Shown here: positions 6,883-16,270 of the stretch, in pieces | How the letters are laid out: every line of letters begins with the position of its first letter | How positions within the stretch are numbered: position 1 is the first letter of the stretch | Translations under genes and position numbers: made by a program | Source of the DNA: Bin127 sp965203505 | Lineage (GTDB): Bacteria; Chloroflexota; Dehalococcoidia; Lucifugimonadales; Lucifugimonadaceae | Direction: 5' to 3' | Length of the DNA stretch: 64,000 bases | Assembly: GCA_965203505.1 (NCBI GenBank) | Contig: OZ241880.1 | Location: forward strand, 1,922,001-1,986,000 | Notes under the pieces: generated by a model | Seen by the model: the letters and a program-made list of their open reading frames with translations, nothing else | Database searches by the model: none | What the model was told of the DNA's origin: nothing

Positions 6883-6978
6883 TGTTTATCTCCTATCCAC
6901 CCGACTCATCTGGGTTCCGGCTTTCGCCGGAATGACGTATGTGTTCGCCGGAATAAGGGGATTTTGGTGGTCTCGGTC

Positions 6979-7959
6979 TCACGCGGCAGACTGCTTTGTG
7001 ACTGCTTCGATCATCGCTTGAATGTAGCCGTTGGCGAATGCTCTGCCGCGGTGGCCCCACGGCGTGTCTTCGAATGTCTGCGGGACGTGATCGTCGATGA
7101 AGAAGGAGTCGTAACCGACCTCGTGATAGATCTGCATCGCTTTGTACATGTCGACGTGGCCGGTGTTGATGAACTCCTCGCGGAATTTCGGAACGGTGCC
7201 TGAAACGTTGCGGAAGTGGACGTAGAGGATCTTTTTGCGTTCGCCGAAGTAGCGGATCATGTCGTAGATGCCGCCGTCAGCAGCGTCTTCCATCTCCGAG
7301 AACGTGCCTTGGCAGAACTCAATCCCGTTGCTCGGGGAATCGACGATCTCGATCAATCGCTTGTACGCATCGAAAGATCGGAACAGCATTGGTATGCCGC
7401 CCAGCTTCTCTACCGGCGGATCGCAAGGATGGATGCCGCAACGGACACCCGCCTCTTCTGCAACCGGTGTAATTATCCGGATCCACTCCTCCAATCGTTC
7501 CCACATCTCTTCCTCGGTGTGTTCCCGACCATGCGTATTCGGCATTTTCTGCGCTTCATCGTTGTCGAAGGCTGTCGCTAATGCGCCACCGCGGATTATC
7601 GCGGGTTGCGATCTCCACACGTGTGAAGGCATCCAGTGATAACCGAATATCGGTATACCGGCGGCCCCGATGTTGCGGATCGTCTCTATCATGTTTTCGA
7701 TCTGTCGTTCTCGGTTCGGACCGCCCACAATGATCTCTTGGTAGAAGGTGAGCGGAACGTTTTCGATCGCCATCAAACGCAAACCCTCGTTCTCGACCTG
7801 AATCCGCATCTTTACAAGATCACTCACGGCCCACTTGCCGCCAGCATCCGGGATCTGCGGTTGGGCGAGCAACACGTCCTTGACTCCGTATTGGGCGGCA
7901 AACCTCAGGAACTCAGGTGTCGGCGTATTGAACTGTCCAAATCCTGCGCGCATCACCAT
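6979..7959 (-). CDS. mannonate dehydratase family protein (UxuA-like)
   Basis: This 326-residue protein has the TIM-barrel pattern of D-mannonate dehydratase, which converts mannonate to 2-keto-3-deoxygluconate in hexuronate breakdown. Visible blocks are IFGYHWMPSHVW, GVRCGIHPCDPP (metal Cys and His region), NGIEFCQGTFSEM, ILYVHFRNVSG and SFFIDDHVPQ. The GIHPCDPP, HFRNV and DDHVP blocks match the metal-binding sites of the UxuA family. Family length is 350-400, so this is a short member and its exact sugar acid is unproven. AGAGGTG precedes the start. Confidence 0.82.
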   Translation of the reverse strand: MVMRAGFGQFNTPTPEFLRFAAQYGVKDVLLAQPQIPDAGGKWAVSDLVKMRIQVENEGLRLMAIENVPLTFYQEIIVGGPNRERQIENMIETIRNIGAAGIPIFGYHWMPSHVWRSQPAIIRGGALATAFDNDEAQKMPNTHGREHTEEEMWERLEEWIRIITPVAEEAGVRCGIHPCDPPVEKLGGIPMLFRSFDAYKRLIEIVDSPSNGIEFCQGTFSEMEDAADGGIYDMIRYFGERKKILYVHFRNVSGTVPKFREEFINTGHVDMYKAMQIYHEVGYDSFFIDDHVPQTFEDTPWGHRGRAFANGYIQAMIEAVTKQSAA

Positions 7960-8048
7960 GTCACCTCTCTTTTCGAACCTCTATTCATTGCAACAAAGGT
8001 TATCTCTACGGCGTTGTGTCGATGCTGACACCGCTCCGATATGTCGGA

Positions 8049-8690
8049 TCAGGTTGGTCGCATCCTGAGTCTCGCGATTTTTATGTTCCACCACACTATG
8101 AGCGGAGTTATCGCAGCAGTCGGGGCTACCCAAACCACCCAAGCGGGTTCGAAATCCACGTTTACGACTGCTACAGCGGTGATCGTCGCGATCGTGCCTG
8201 CCAGCATGTTGGTCAGGTGACGCTGAATCCGAGTGGCGACCGAATCTGACCATTTGAGATGGTACCGGGCATCGGCCAGACTGAGAGCGATTGCGATCGC
8301 ACCGAAAATAAGGAGGACGACCCATTGCGTATCGCCAGATAGTCCAATGAATGTGCCATAGAGCCACATGGCTAATCCCGTGGCGGCCATGATGGATGTC
8401 GCAGTCCAGTCGATCGGCAGTGGCTTTCCCCTTCGGTTTCGGGCAAAGCGCCATCCAGCGAACACCAAGTAAAAGCTGAAGACGGCGATGATCAGCAAGA
8501 ACGTATCGGCGCCGAGAACAGCAAGTGGCAACGCCGTAACGAAGACGATGCTCATCGCGGCCGCGTACACCCTCCCTGCTCTCACATGGTTGGTGCCGCC
8601 CTTTTTGGTTACAACCGGGATAACGGCGGCGAGCAACGCCATTGAACCTGCAACTATATGGATGACCAGTAACGCGGTCTCAATCATCAT
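8049..8690 (-). CDS. membrane protein, DUF2306-like, six helices
   Basis: The 213-residue protein has about six hydrophobic helices: ALLVIHIVAGSMALLAAVIPVV, YAAAMSIVFVTALPLAVL, FLLIIAVFSFYLVFAGW, a fourth near TATSIMAATGLAMWLYG, a fifth VVLLIFGAIAIALSLA and a sixth near VVWVAPTAAITPLIVW. The HIVAGSMALL opening, the R-G-R-VYA loop and RHLTNMLAGTIA with a central His fit the DUF2306 / cytochrome-b561-like group of predicted membrane proteins. No enzymatic role is known. It is a single gene on the minus strand. Confidence 0.7.
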   Translation of the reverse strand: MMIETALLVIHIVAGSMALLAAVIPVVTKKGGTNHVRAGRVYAAAMSIVFVTALPLAVLGADTFLLIIAVFSFYLVFAGWRFARNRRGKPLPIDWTATSIMAATGLAMWLYGTFIGLSGDTQWVVLLIFGAIAIALSLADARYHLKWSDSVATRIQRHLTNMLAGTIATITAVAVVNVDFEPAWVVWVAPTAAITPLIVWWNIKIARLRMRPT

Positions 8691-9041
8691 TCATCCAAAA
8701 GATTTCGCCAGTTCGTGGAAGCAGACTTCGTAACACTATAGTCCAACGTCAATTTCGTCCACCAAAGGATGTTTGCACAACACCCTAAACGGACCGTTGC
8801 CAATGGATTTGGCGCGCGATGCCGCGAGACCTTTGCAAAATGGTCTTCATTCCGGCGAAAGCCAGAATCCAGATGGGCGGTGGGTAACGCGGCCACTTCG
8901 CGCCCCCTTTGTCCTTCGGACATTTCCCCCGTGAACGGGGGAAACCCAGATCGTGTGGGGCCGGCCGCCGGAGTTGTGGAAACGTCCCGCCAAGGCTCGA
9001 GCGAATCACTGCGCTGACCTCCACCTGTACCCTGTCATTTC
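8691..9041. other. intergenic stretch with dispersed repeats
   Basis: No gene is supported here. It holds a fragment of the CCGGCGAAAGCC repeat at about 8851 that recurs in several gaps of the window, and a 50-bp element (8898-8947) found again inverted at 47648. The remainder shows no structure I can name. The promoter of the flavodoxin gene should lie in its last 60 bases. Confidence 0.6.
8898..8947 (-). repeat. 50-bp dispersed repeat, copy A
   Basis: The exact reverse complement of this 50-bp stretch lies at 47648-47697. It contains an internal palindrome-like segment (TTTCCCCCGTGAACGGGGGAAA) able to form a hairpin. It is intergenic in both places, as expected of a non-coding mobile or REP-like unit. 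Confidence 0.8.
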
Positions 9042-9602
9042 ATGGCCCGAATCCTTGTTGCTTACGGAACTGTTCACGGCTCGACCGCCGAGATCGCGGC
9101 GCGTATCGGTGCGAGGTTGTCTGATGCAGGGTTCGACACGGATGTACTCCACGCGAATCTGGGTATCGACGTGGCCAAGTACGATGCAATAGTGGTTGGA
9201 TCGCCGATGTACGCAGGGACATGGGTGAGCGACCCGGCTATCATGCTTGTCGGCAACCGGGATCGCGTCGAGCACCTCCCCATCGCCCTGTTCAGCGTTG
9301 GCATGATTGACGTCAAACACGCCGGACAACTGCAACAAGAGCATGACGCGTGGATCGAAAAGGCATTCGTTGGAGAAGGAATGCATCTCAACGTTGTGTC
9401 ATCTGGTGTGTTCAACGGCGCTTTTTGGCGCAGCAATTTGCCTTGGTGGATGCGCTTTATCGACGCGGTCATGCGAGTGACTCCGCAGGGCGATCATCGA
9501 CAATGGGATGTAATCGAGTCGTGGGCTGATGAGACCTCTAACGCATTGCGAAATGCAATTGACGACTCGCAATCCGAGGACGACGGGCCATCGGAATGCT
9601 GA
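9042..9602 (+). CDS. flavodoxin domain protein (HemG-like)
   Basis: The 186-residue protein opens with ILVAYGTVHGSTAEIAARIG, the phosphate-binding loop of flavodoxins, and continues with DAIVVGSPMYAGTW, the second flavin-contact region. It should bind FMN. The C-terminal part (WMRFIDAVMRVTPQGDHRQWDVIESWA) matches the end of menaquinone-dependent protoporphyrinogen oxidase HemG and related flavodoxin-domain proteins. Whether it works in haem synthesis or as a general electron carrier cannot be told. The last seven bases overlap the start of the TatD gene. Confidence 0.82.
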   Translation: MARILVAYGTVHGSTAEIAARIGARLSDAGFDTDVLHANLGIDVAKYDAIVVGSPMYAGTWVSDPAIMLVGNRDRVEHLPIALFSVGMIDVKHAGQLQQEHDAWIEKAFVGEGMHLNVVSSGVFNGAFWRSNLPWWMRFIDAVMRVTPQGDHRQWDVIESWADETSNALRNAIDDSQSEDDGPSEC

Positions 9603-10354
9603 TCGACATCCATACTCATATCCAGCAACATGATTCGTCCGAGGTGGATGGGATGCTTCAACGTGCCGATGAAGCCGGAGTATCTATGGTCATCGCTGCT
9701 GGCACAACCATTGAAGACTCGGAACGAGCGATCGCGCTGGCCGAAACTCATTCCAAGGTCTACGCGGGAGTCGGGATTCACCCGTCGGATCTAACTGCAC
9801 CGATGACGTCTTGCGACGTTGCAGCGCTCGAACATATGGCGTCTCATGAACGTGTGATTGTGATGAGCGAGACAGGCATCGACCACATGCCAAACAGCCC
9901 GGACCATGAATGGCAGGAGGATGCGTTTGCGGTGCAGATCGAGATCGCCAAGCGGCAAAATCTGCCCGTCGTCTTCCATGTTCGTGAACACCTCGACGAC
10001 CTTACACGTTTCGAAGCGCGTGGGAGTGCCCTATCCATCCTCGCCGAACATGATGCGGGGCAACTGGGCGGTGCCGCTCACTACTTCCAAGGCGACTACG
10101 ACTACGCCTGCAAGGTTCTGGATCTGGGGTTCAAGATCTCGTTTGCCAAGCCTTTGCTGCGGTTGCGAGAGTTGCAAGATGTCGCCCGCCGCATCCCACT
10201 AAAGAGCATCGTCTTGGAGACTGACGCCTATCCTCAACCGTTCAAAAAGAACCGTGCGAAGTGGACGGAGCCCAAAGACGTGCGATTGGTGGCGGATTTT
10301 CTGGCGGCGTTGAGGGGACTTGAACTCGAGTCGCTTCACGATCTGATGGTGTAA
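9596..10354 (+). CDS. TatD family metal-dependent hydrolase
   Basis: The metal-binding motifs of TatD nucleases are in order: HTHIQ (residues 6-10), MSETGID, VVFHVREH, GGAAHYFQG and LETDAYP near residue 223. TatD enzymes are two-metal 3'-5' exonucleases with a TIM-barrel, acting on DNA or RNA in the cytoplasm. At 252 residues it is slightly shorter than usual at the C-terminus, ending soon after the last helix (LESLHDLMV). ATG overlaps the end of the flavodoxin gene, so the two are one operon. Confidence 0.87.
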   Translation: MLIDIHTHIQQHDSSEVDGMLQRADEAGVSMVIAAGTTIEDSERAIALAETHSKVYAGVGIHPSDLTAPMTSCDVAALEHMASHERVIVMSETGIDHMPNSPDHEWQEDAFAVQIEIAKRQNLPVVFHVREHLDDLTRFEARGSALSILAEHDAGQLGGAAHYFQGDYDYACKVLDLGFKISFAKPLLRLRELQDVARRIPLKSIVLETDAYPQPFKKNRAKWTEPKDVRLVADFLAALRGLELESLHDLMV

Positions 10355-10447
10355 TCGGGTTGCAGCCATGTGGATTTTGCGAATTCGCTGCGTGCTAACA
10401 TCGAAAACCAACACCCCGTACGGAAACTCAGTCGACGGGTGGCGAAA

Positions 10448-11266
10448 ATGACGTTAACCGAGACTTTCATCCCCTATAACCGCCAATCCGCCTTTGACGC
10501 GCAAATCGCGGCGTTGGATTGGGACATGGTTCCTCAACCTGACGCTATGCAGCAAGAATTACCTTTGACAGATTTGGTCGCGACAATCCGAGATGCTCTG
10601 ACTAGAAGAGAACCCAGTCGAACGGTATTTATAAGCTCCAGCACTTTTCTGTGCTACGACCCAACCAATCTCAATCGCCGCCTTCAACCAGACCTCTACG
10701 TAGCTTTCGGTGTTGAAGAACCAGCGATCCGCGATCGAGATGCCGGGTATCTCCCTTGGGAAGTGGGCAAGCAACCCGACTTCGTTCTCGAATTGGCTTC
10801 GGTGAGCACCGCCCGAAACGACCTGACTAGAAAACGCGATATCTACGCCATGATGGAGATTCCGGAATACTGGCGATTCGATGCCACCGGAGGGGATTTC
10901 TACGGTGACCCTTTGGTTGGAGAGCAATTGGTTGACGGCTCTTACGTCCCCCTTCCGATAACCGAGGAGCCAGATGGTCATCCCAAAGGCTACAGCCCTG
11001 TCTTAGAGTTGACATTGGCATGGGTCGAAGGCGTCTTTCGCATCTACGATCCCGGATCAGGTGAATACTCGCATACCACAGTTGAAAAGCTCGCCGAATA
11101 CTACGAGCAAACCGCGATCATTCGAGACCAAGCTGCACTCATAAATCGCGAGAGGACGAGGACAAACGAAGAGGCGGCTGCTCGCCGCGCCGCCGAAGAA
11201 CGAGTGCGTCAGCTTGAAGCGCAACTCCGAGAATTGCGCTCAAGTCGCAACGGCGACTCTGCATGA
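10448..11266 (+). CDS. Uma2 family endonuclease-like protein with coiled-coil tail
   Basis: This 272-residue protein has the DUF820/Uma2 PD-(D/E)XK core: LQPDLYVAFG, PDFVLELASVSTARND and LTRKRDIYAMMEIPEYWRFD, giving the D...E-x-A and later lysine/arginine of the nuclease fold. The family is a predicted restriction-like nuclease, widespread in Cyanobacteria and Chloroflexota, with no known target. Residues about 215-265 form a coiled coil (NEEAAARRAAEERVRQLEAQ). The start at 10448 is the first ATG giving the usual N-terminus. It overlaps the next gene by ATGA. Confidence 0.83.
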   Translation: MTLTETFIPYNRQSAFDAQIAALDWDMVPQPDAMQQELPLTDLVATIRDALTRREPSRTVFISSSTFLCYDPTNLNRRLQPDLYVAFGVEEPAIRDRDAGYLPWEVGKQPDFVLELASVSTARNDLTRKRDIYAMMEIPEYWRFDATGGDFYGDPLVGEQLVDGSYVPLPITEEPDGHPKGYSPVLELTLAWVEGVFRIYDPGSGEYSHTTVEKLAEYYEQTAIIRDQAALINRERTRTNEEAAARRAAEERVRQLEAQLRELRSSRNGDSA

Positions 11267-11877
11267 GTGATGGTCAGTCATCGAAGTTCCGCAACGCGCC
11301 GATGCATCTGAACATCGCCCTCAAAGAGTGGTCGGTCACGATCGACGCCCTTGCGTCCGGGGACCAGTTATTCCTTCTGCGAAAGGGTGGGATCCGCGAA
11401 ACCAACCGCCATTTCGAACTTGCGAATCGCCGATTCCTGCTCTACCCCACTCATTTCCACGAAGCGCACGGGCTGTTGAAACCGGAGTACCAGCATCTGA
11501 TTGGACCGCAGAGCGACGTCGATCAAGACTCAGTGGCATTCAAGGTTTGGGCAGAAGTCGTCGATGTGCTGAGCATCGATCGCGCTGAGCATCTGAAGCG
11601 GCTGTTTAACTCGCATGTTTGGACAGAAGAATTCGTTGCCAAACGCATCGCGTGGAAACCGCGCCACGCCGCGAGCTTGATACTTTTGAGGGCTCACGTG
11701 TTGTCAGATCCGATCTCGATCCAAGTTGAACCGCATCACAAAGGATGCAAGTCTTGGGTCGACATCGAACCGGGCATTGACATTCGTGGTTCTATGCCCG
11801 TTCTCAAAGAATCGGATTGGCATAAACGTGTTGGCGAAATCAAAGAATTGATTCAGGAAATGGTCCCTGCAAAATGA
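11263..11877 (+). CDS. DUF1802 family protein
   Basis: The N-terminal blocks ALKEWSVTIDALASGDQLFL, LRKGGIRETNRHFEL and FLLYPTHFHEAHGLLKPEYQ are the DUF1802 signature. The family has no known activity, and a putative nucleotide or nucleic-acid role is only a guess. At 204 residues it has normal length. It is coupled on both sides by ATGA overlaps, to the Uma2-like gene upstream and the aldo/keto reductase downstream. Confidence 0.82.
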   Translation: MSDGQSSKFRNAPMHLNIALKEWSVTIDALASGDQLFLLRKGGIRETNRHFELANRRFLLYPTHFHEAHGLLKPEYQHLIGPQSDVDQDSVAFKVWAEVVDVLSIDRAEHLKRLFNSHVWTEEFVAKRIAWKPRHAASLILLRAHVLSDPISIQVEPHHKGCKSWVDIEPGIDIRGSMPVLKESDWHKRVGEIKELIQEMVPAK

Positions 11878-12944
11878 ATTCGCGACGTCTCAAGTCCACC
11901 GATGTGATGCTCTCCGAGGTTGGTTTCGGCGTCTGGAGCGTGGCGACCACGTGGTGGGGAGTGACTGATCGGGAATTCGGCGTGAAGCTGTTGCGAGAGG
12001 CGCGCGATCGGGGCATCACTTTCTTCGACACAGCACCAGCTTACGGCGACGGCTATGGTGAGACGATCTTGGCGGAAGCCTTCACGCCTACTGAATTGGG
12101 CGAACTCGTCATAGGCACGAAATTCGGCTACGACCTCGGAGCTCCTCGTCAAGGTCACCGCGAGCGTCCTCATGATTGGACCCCGTCCGGAATCGCGAAG
12201 GCTTGCGACGAGTCGCTGGAACGGCTCAACGTCGACTGCATTGACCTCTATCAGATGCACAATCCGCGGCTTGACGCGATTAGGCGTGACGATACTTTCG
12301 AGGCATTGGAGGGTTTGAGATCCGAAGGGAAGATTCGCCACTACGCGGCTGCCATAGGGCCTGATTTGGGTTGGCAAGACGAAGGAGTTGCGGCAGTCTC
12401 GGAACGACGCGTATCCGCTCAAATCATCTACTCGATACTTGAGCAGGACCCAGCGCGCGTCATCATAGACGCCGCGCAAGAAAACGATGTGGGAGTATTC
12501 ACCAGAGTTCCGCACGCCTCTGGGATGCTTGATGGCACTTACACGAAAGACACGATTCTTGACGAATCGCCGTTCGGCAGTTCAGATCATCGCTCTTATC
12601 GCAGATTGATGTGGATGCGATCGACTATCGGCAAGCTTGCCAAGTTGGATTTCCTTCTGCACAACTACGACGCGACCATCGGTCAGCTCGCGATCCAATT
12701 TTGCTTGGCTCCTAGTGTCGTTGCTTCGTGCACGCCGACGATTACTAGCGTCGAGATGTTGGACGAGTACGTAGCTGCGCCGGAAGTCGGGCCTATATCA
12801 ATGGAAGACATCTCGGAGTTGGAGCGACTATACAGCTCCAACTTCGATGTCGATGAAGCACCTGCTCGGATGAAATCCAGCGTCTCGAAAACTGGGTTTG
12901 TCTTGATGGACGGCGTAACGGAGGCAGAACCGTTGGCCGCCTAA
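11874..12944 (+). CDS. aldo/keto reductase
   Basis: The 356-residue TIM-barrel protein carries the catalytic tetrad pattern of the family: D and Y in ITFFDTAPAYGDGYGE, K in VIGTKFGYD and H in DLYQMHNPRLD. It should reduce carbonyls with NADPH in the cytoplasm. The C-terminal part has QLAIQFCLAPSVVASCTPTI, close to the family's cofactor-binding segment, though the normal 'IPG' motif is replaced by CTPTI. It overlaps the DUF1802 stop by four bases and ends convergently with the EVE gene. Confidence 0.88.
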   Translation: MNSRRLKSTDVMLSEVGFGVWSVATTWWGVTDREFGVKLLREARDRGITFFDTAPAYGDGYGETILAEAFTPTELGELVIGTKFGYDLGAPRQGHRERPHDWTPSGIAKACDESLERLNVDCIDLYQMHNPRLDAIRRDDTFEALEGLRSEGKIRHYAAAIGPDLGWQDEGVAAVSERRVSAQIIYSILEQDPARVIIDAAQENDVGVFTRVPHASGMLDGTYTKDTILDESPFGSSDHRSYRRLMWMRSTIGKLAKLDFLLHNYDATIGQLAIQFCLAPSVVASCTPTITSVEMLDEYVAAPEVGPISMEDISELERLYSSNFDVDEAPARMKSSVSKTGFVLMDGVTEAEPLAA

Positions 12945-13489
12945 TCGGGGGCTTGGTCGGTTTCAGAATCGTTATCGTCGGTTGTCGCGGGTTCCAGGTA
13001 CTCGGATTCCGGTTCGTATGGTTCAGTTGATGGAGATTCGGGTTCAGGATTGTCTAGGAACCGGGACAACTCCCTCTCAATGAAGTCAAAGTCGCGCTTT
13101 GAAATGATGTGCACCATGCCGAAAAACGCCAAGTCCCACATCTCAGGCGGCCATCGTTTGACGTATTCCAAGGTTGGACCCACTTGAAGGCCGTCGACCC
13201 ACTCGTCCTGATCTCCAATGATGTCCGGTTCGATTCTTACTCGGTTTCGGAAGCGTTCGCGCTTCGCGCTTGATTTCCAAATCGGTGTTTGTTCCTGAAA
13301 ACTTCGGCCCGTGACGGTTGCGGTGGCAACGAAACTCCTGTCCTCTCGAACGTAAAACGCCAGGCGATCACCGGGCGCCATCTGCGTCGCTTTCCGGGAG
13401 TTGAGTTGATCCACGCCCAGAAGATCGAAGCCGCGTTCGTTGGTGATCGCGAAATTTTCGCGGGTCGTATTGATCATCCAGCAGGTCAT
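12941..13489 (-). CDS. EVE domain protein
   Basis: Residues about 1-145 follow the EVE pattern: MTCWMINTTRENF at the start, MAPGDRLAFYVREDRSFVATATVTG, and LAFFGMVHIISKRDFDFIE at the end. EVE domains are PUA-fold modules related to YTH that bind modified bases in DNA or RNA, and occur alone or fused to McrBC-type restriction proteins. A highly acidic tail (EPESPSTEPYEPESEYLEP...) of about 40 residues follows and is probably disordered. It overlaps the end of the aldo/keto reductase gene tail to tail. Confidence 0.82.
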   Translation of the reverse strand: MTCWMINTTRENFAITNERGFDLLGVDQLNSRKATQMAPGDRLAFYVREDRSFVATATVTGRSFQEQTPIWKSSAKRERFRNRVRIEPDIIGDQDEWVDGLQVGPTLEYVKRWPPEMWDLAFFGMVHIISKRDFDFIERELSRFLDNPEPESPSTEPYEPESEYLEPATTDDNDSETDQAPD

Positions 13490-13555
13490 CTTCGATTCAG
13501 GATAATACGCTAGATATGAGCAATCCCATTAGGCGTTGCCGCAACGAGGTGAATT

Positions 13556-14050
13556 TTGACAGATCAAAGTCGAGAAATCGAAAACCGGGTTACGTCGTTC
13601 TTGGATGAAATCGGGGCCGACTACAGCGTTGTCGACATAGACCCCGACTTCGCGGACACCTTGAATTTCTGCGAAAAGTACGGCTTCCCGATCGAAACGT
13701 CGGGGAACACCATCATCGTGGCAAGCAAGCGAGGAGCCAAAAAACACTGTGCTGGCGTTGTCCGAGCGGATAAGCGGATCGATGTCAATCACAAGGTCTG
13801 CGAACTGATGGGGATAAAACGTGCTTCGTTCGCGAAAGCAGAAGAGACGGTAGAACTGACCGGCATGATGATCGGCGGTGTCACATGTCTAGCCTTGCCG
13901 CCCGACATTCCCATATACATCGACGCTTCGCTACTCGAGCAACCCTACGTGATTCTCGGCGGGGGCAGTCGTTCCACCAAGATCAAAGCAGATCCCAGCG
14001 TTCTAAAACAGATCCCCAACGCCACTATCCTTGACGACCTGACGCTCTAG
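13556..14050 (+). CDS. YbaK/EbsC family aminoacyl-tRNA deacylase
   Basis: The 164-residue protein has the YbaK/ProX fold pattern: a central SGNTIIVASKRGAKKHCAGVVRADKRID, then KRASFAKAEETVELTGMMIGGVTCLALP and a C-terminal VILGGGSRSTKIKADPSVL with the GGGS loop. Family members clear mischarged tRNA (for example Cys- or Ala-tRNA-Pro). The TTG start at 13556 follows GAGGTGA at the right distance, so this start is preferred over later codons. It faces the PstA gene convergently with 16 bases between. Confidence 0.83.
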   Translation: MTDQSREIENRVTSFLDEIGADYSVVDIDPDFADTLNFCEKYGFPIETSGNTIIVASKRGAKKHCAGVVRADKRIDVNHKVCELMGIKRASFAKAEETVELTGMMIGGVTCLALPPDIPIYIDASLLEQPYVILGGGSRSTKIKADPSVLKQIPNATILDDLTL

Positions 14051-14066
14051 CCTGCCAAGGCAAGCT

Positions 14067-14948
14067 TCAGTATTCGGCCCGGCGCTGGAACTTCGCGCGG
14101 ATGTAGATCGCCGCCGCGTTCATCGAGAGCAGCATCACCAACAGGATCACGATCGCGGCGGCCGCTATGTGGCGGAAGTCATCCTGCGGCTGCGACACCC
14201 ACGTCACGATCTGTAGGGGCAGGACGGTGAAACGATCAGTGGGCGATGTCGGGACGTAGGTGATGAAGACTAGCGAGCTTACGACCAAGATCGGCGCGGT
14301 TTCGCCGATCGCTCGCGACATTGCGAGAATGATGCCCGACATCATGCTAGGTATCGCCTGAGGCAGGACCACCATCTTGACGACCTGCCAGCGTGTCGCA
14401 CCCATAGCGTATGCGGCATCCCGGTAGCTAGGGGGAACTGCGCGGATCGCTTCTTGCGATGCGATGATCACGATCGGCATCACCAAGAGCGAAAGCGTCA
14501 ACGCGCCTGCTAACAAGCTTCGTTGGCCGTCGAAGAGATACTGGACGAAGATCGCCAATCCGAGCAGGCCGTACACGACCGACGGCACGCCGGCCAAGTT
14601 GGAGATGTTCAGTTGGATTAGTCTCGTGAGGCGATTGTCAGGTGCGAATTCTTCGAGGTAGACAGCGGTGGCGATCCCGACCGGCACAGTCATCACCGCG
14701 GTCAAGATTATGACCCAGAACGTTCCGGCTATCGGCGCCAACACCCCTGCCTCGACCGGGTGACGCGACGAGTAACTCGACAAGAATTGCCAGTCCAACC
14801 AGCCGAAACTGTCAACGAACACCTCTATCAACAGCCACGCAAGGACTAGAACACCGACCACCACCGAACTCAAGAAAATGCCGGCGAATACGTTGTCGCG
14901 TGCACGCCTGTAGGTCTTTCGTTTATTGCTCTGGGTTTGCAGGGCCAT
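14067..14948 (-). CDS. pstA: phosphate ABC transporter permease PstA
   Basis: Membrane permease of the high-affinity phosphate importer, 293 residues with six predicted helices. The permease loop facing the ATPase is seen as SQEAIRAVPPSYRDAAYAMG and ATRWQVVKMVVLPQAIPSMMS, and the segment SRAIGETAPILVV is typical of PstA. It follows PstC by 38 bases. No gene for the ATPase PstB or regulator PhoU follows; the next gene is on the other strand, so these must lie elsewhere. Confidence 0.93.
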   Translation of the reverse strand: MALQTQSNKRKTYRRARDNVFAGIFLSSVVVGVLVLAWLLIEVFVDSFGWLDWQFLSSYSSRHPVEAGVLAPIAGTFWVIILTAVMTVPVGIATAVYLEEFAPDNRLTRLIQLNISNLAGVPSVVYGLLGLAIFVQYLFDGQRSLLAGALTLSLLVMPIVIIASQEAIRAVPPSYRDAAYAMGATRWQVVKMVVLPQAIPSMMSGIILAMSRAIGETAPILVVSSLVFITYVPTSPTDRFTVLPLQIVTWVSQPQDDFRHIAAAAIVILLVMLLSMNAAAIYIRAKFQRRAEY

Positions 14949-14986
14949 TCTTAATCACACGTTCTTAGCATTTGAATTTTGTCGCC

Positions 14987-16141
14987 TCACTCGTACTGCT
15001 GCCGGAAGCGTTGCACTACCCATCTGCCCATGATGTTCATCACGAGCGTGATCAGGAACAACAGTAGACCAACGACGAATATCGTGTAGTACTCGATCTC
15101 ACCGTGCGGTGTGTCTCCCAACGCCACGTTGACGATGAATGCGGTCATCGCCTGCACAGATTCGAGCGGGTTGAATGTCAAGTTCGGCCGCCCACCTGCT
15201 GCTAGGTAGACGATCATCGTCTCGCCGACAGCTCTCGACACGGCGAGGATGAATGATGACACGATCCCCGATAGTGCCGCCGGAACGACAACTTTCGTGG
15301 CGACTTCGAAGCGTGTGGCGCCCAAGGCGTAGGCGGCGTCGCGCAGAGATCGGGGCACTGAAATCATGGCGTCTTCGCTCAGAGTCGTGACCATGGGCAT
15401 GATCATGATGCCCATGACGAGACCTGCACTCAGCGCGCTGAACGTGCCCAAACTGATTTGCACGTCGAAACCAAAAAAACTGAACAGCCCACTGACAATC
15501 GGGGCGACGAAGTCAACGAAAGGACGCAATATCGGAGTAACCGTTAACAAGGCGAAATAGCCATATACCACGGTCGGGATGCCTGCCAATACCTCCAGTA
15601 TGGGTTTGATGACCCTCCTTACGTTTTCAGGTGCGTATTCAGATAGGAATATCGCAGCGCCTATACCCAATCCCAACGACACGATTCCCGCTACCGCGGC
15701 GACCAAGAAGGTGCCAGTCACCAATGGCAGGACACCGAAGGAGCGTCCGACATCACGATAGGGCTTGATAAGCGGCGACCAGTTCGTTCCGGTCAGGAAA
15801 TCGAAGACCCCAACGTTCTGCATCGAGCCGTTTACACCGGGTTCACACGGTTTGATCGGCTCGCCTTCGTTAAGAACACAGACCTCTTCTTGGAAGAAAC
15901 CAACACTCTGCGAAACGAGAACCGTCACGATGCCGATGGTGGTCAGTATCGAGATCAGCGCCGCCGCTCTCAGAACCCAAGCCACCGCCGCTTGTTCGAA
16001 ATGCCGACGCGCCCGATGTTTGGCTAGAAGGTCTTCGTCCTTGCGCAAAGACGAAGTTGATGGGCGCGCTTCGGTGCCTGTGCCTTCCTGAGTCACCAGC
16101 GCATCAGAACCTAGACCAACAGCGTGACGCTCTACTGTCAT
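14987..16141 (-). CDS. pstC: phosphate ABC transporter permease PstC
   Basis: Second membrane permease of the phosphate importer, 384 residues. A long N-terminal cytoplasmic part (about 50 residues) precedes the first helix. The permease signature reads ISVPRSLRDAAYALGATRFE and VVVPAALSGIVSSFILAVSRAVGETM. A periplasmic loop (EEVCVLNEGEPIKPCEPG) holds two Cys that may pair. Family length is about 300-330, so the N-terminal extension and loop make it long. AAGGTG precedes the ATG. It is separated from PstS by a strong hairpin at 16271-16299. Confidence 0.92.
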   Translation of the reverse strand: MTVERHAVGLGSDALVTQEGTGTEARPSTSSLRKDEDLLAKHRARRHFEQAAVAWVLRAAALISILTTIGIVTVLVSQSVGFFQEEVCVLNEGEPIKPCEPGVNGSMQNVGVFDFLTGTNWSPLIKPYRDVGRSFGVLPLVTGTFLVAAVAGIVSLGLGIGAAIFLSEYAPENVRRVIKPILEVLAGIPTVVYGYFALLTVTPILRPFVDFVAPIVSGLFSFFGFDVQISLGTFSALSAGLVMGIMIMPMVTTLSEDAMISVPRSLRDAAYALGATRFEVATKVVVPAALSGIVSSFILAVSRAVGETMIVYLAAGGRPNLTFNPLESVQAMTAFIVNVALGDTPHGEIEYYTIFVVGLLLFLITLVMNIMGRWVVQRFRQQYE

Positions 16142-16270
16142 TTGGCACCTTTTGAGAGCTTTTCACTTGTCGATCCGAGATCACTGTTCAGTTCGACGCG
16201 AAGAAATCCCGGCAACCGGGATACGCCAAGGTCACGAGTCGAAGTCATCTCAGATTCTAGTTTCAAACTG

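Noticed and set aside
11853..12515. 220-codon minus-strand frame opposite the aldo/keto reductase
   Set aside because: The aldo/keto reductase has all its catalytic residues; the opposite frame has no recognisable motif.
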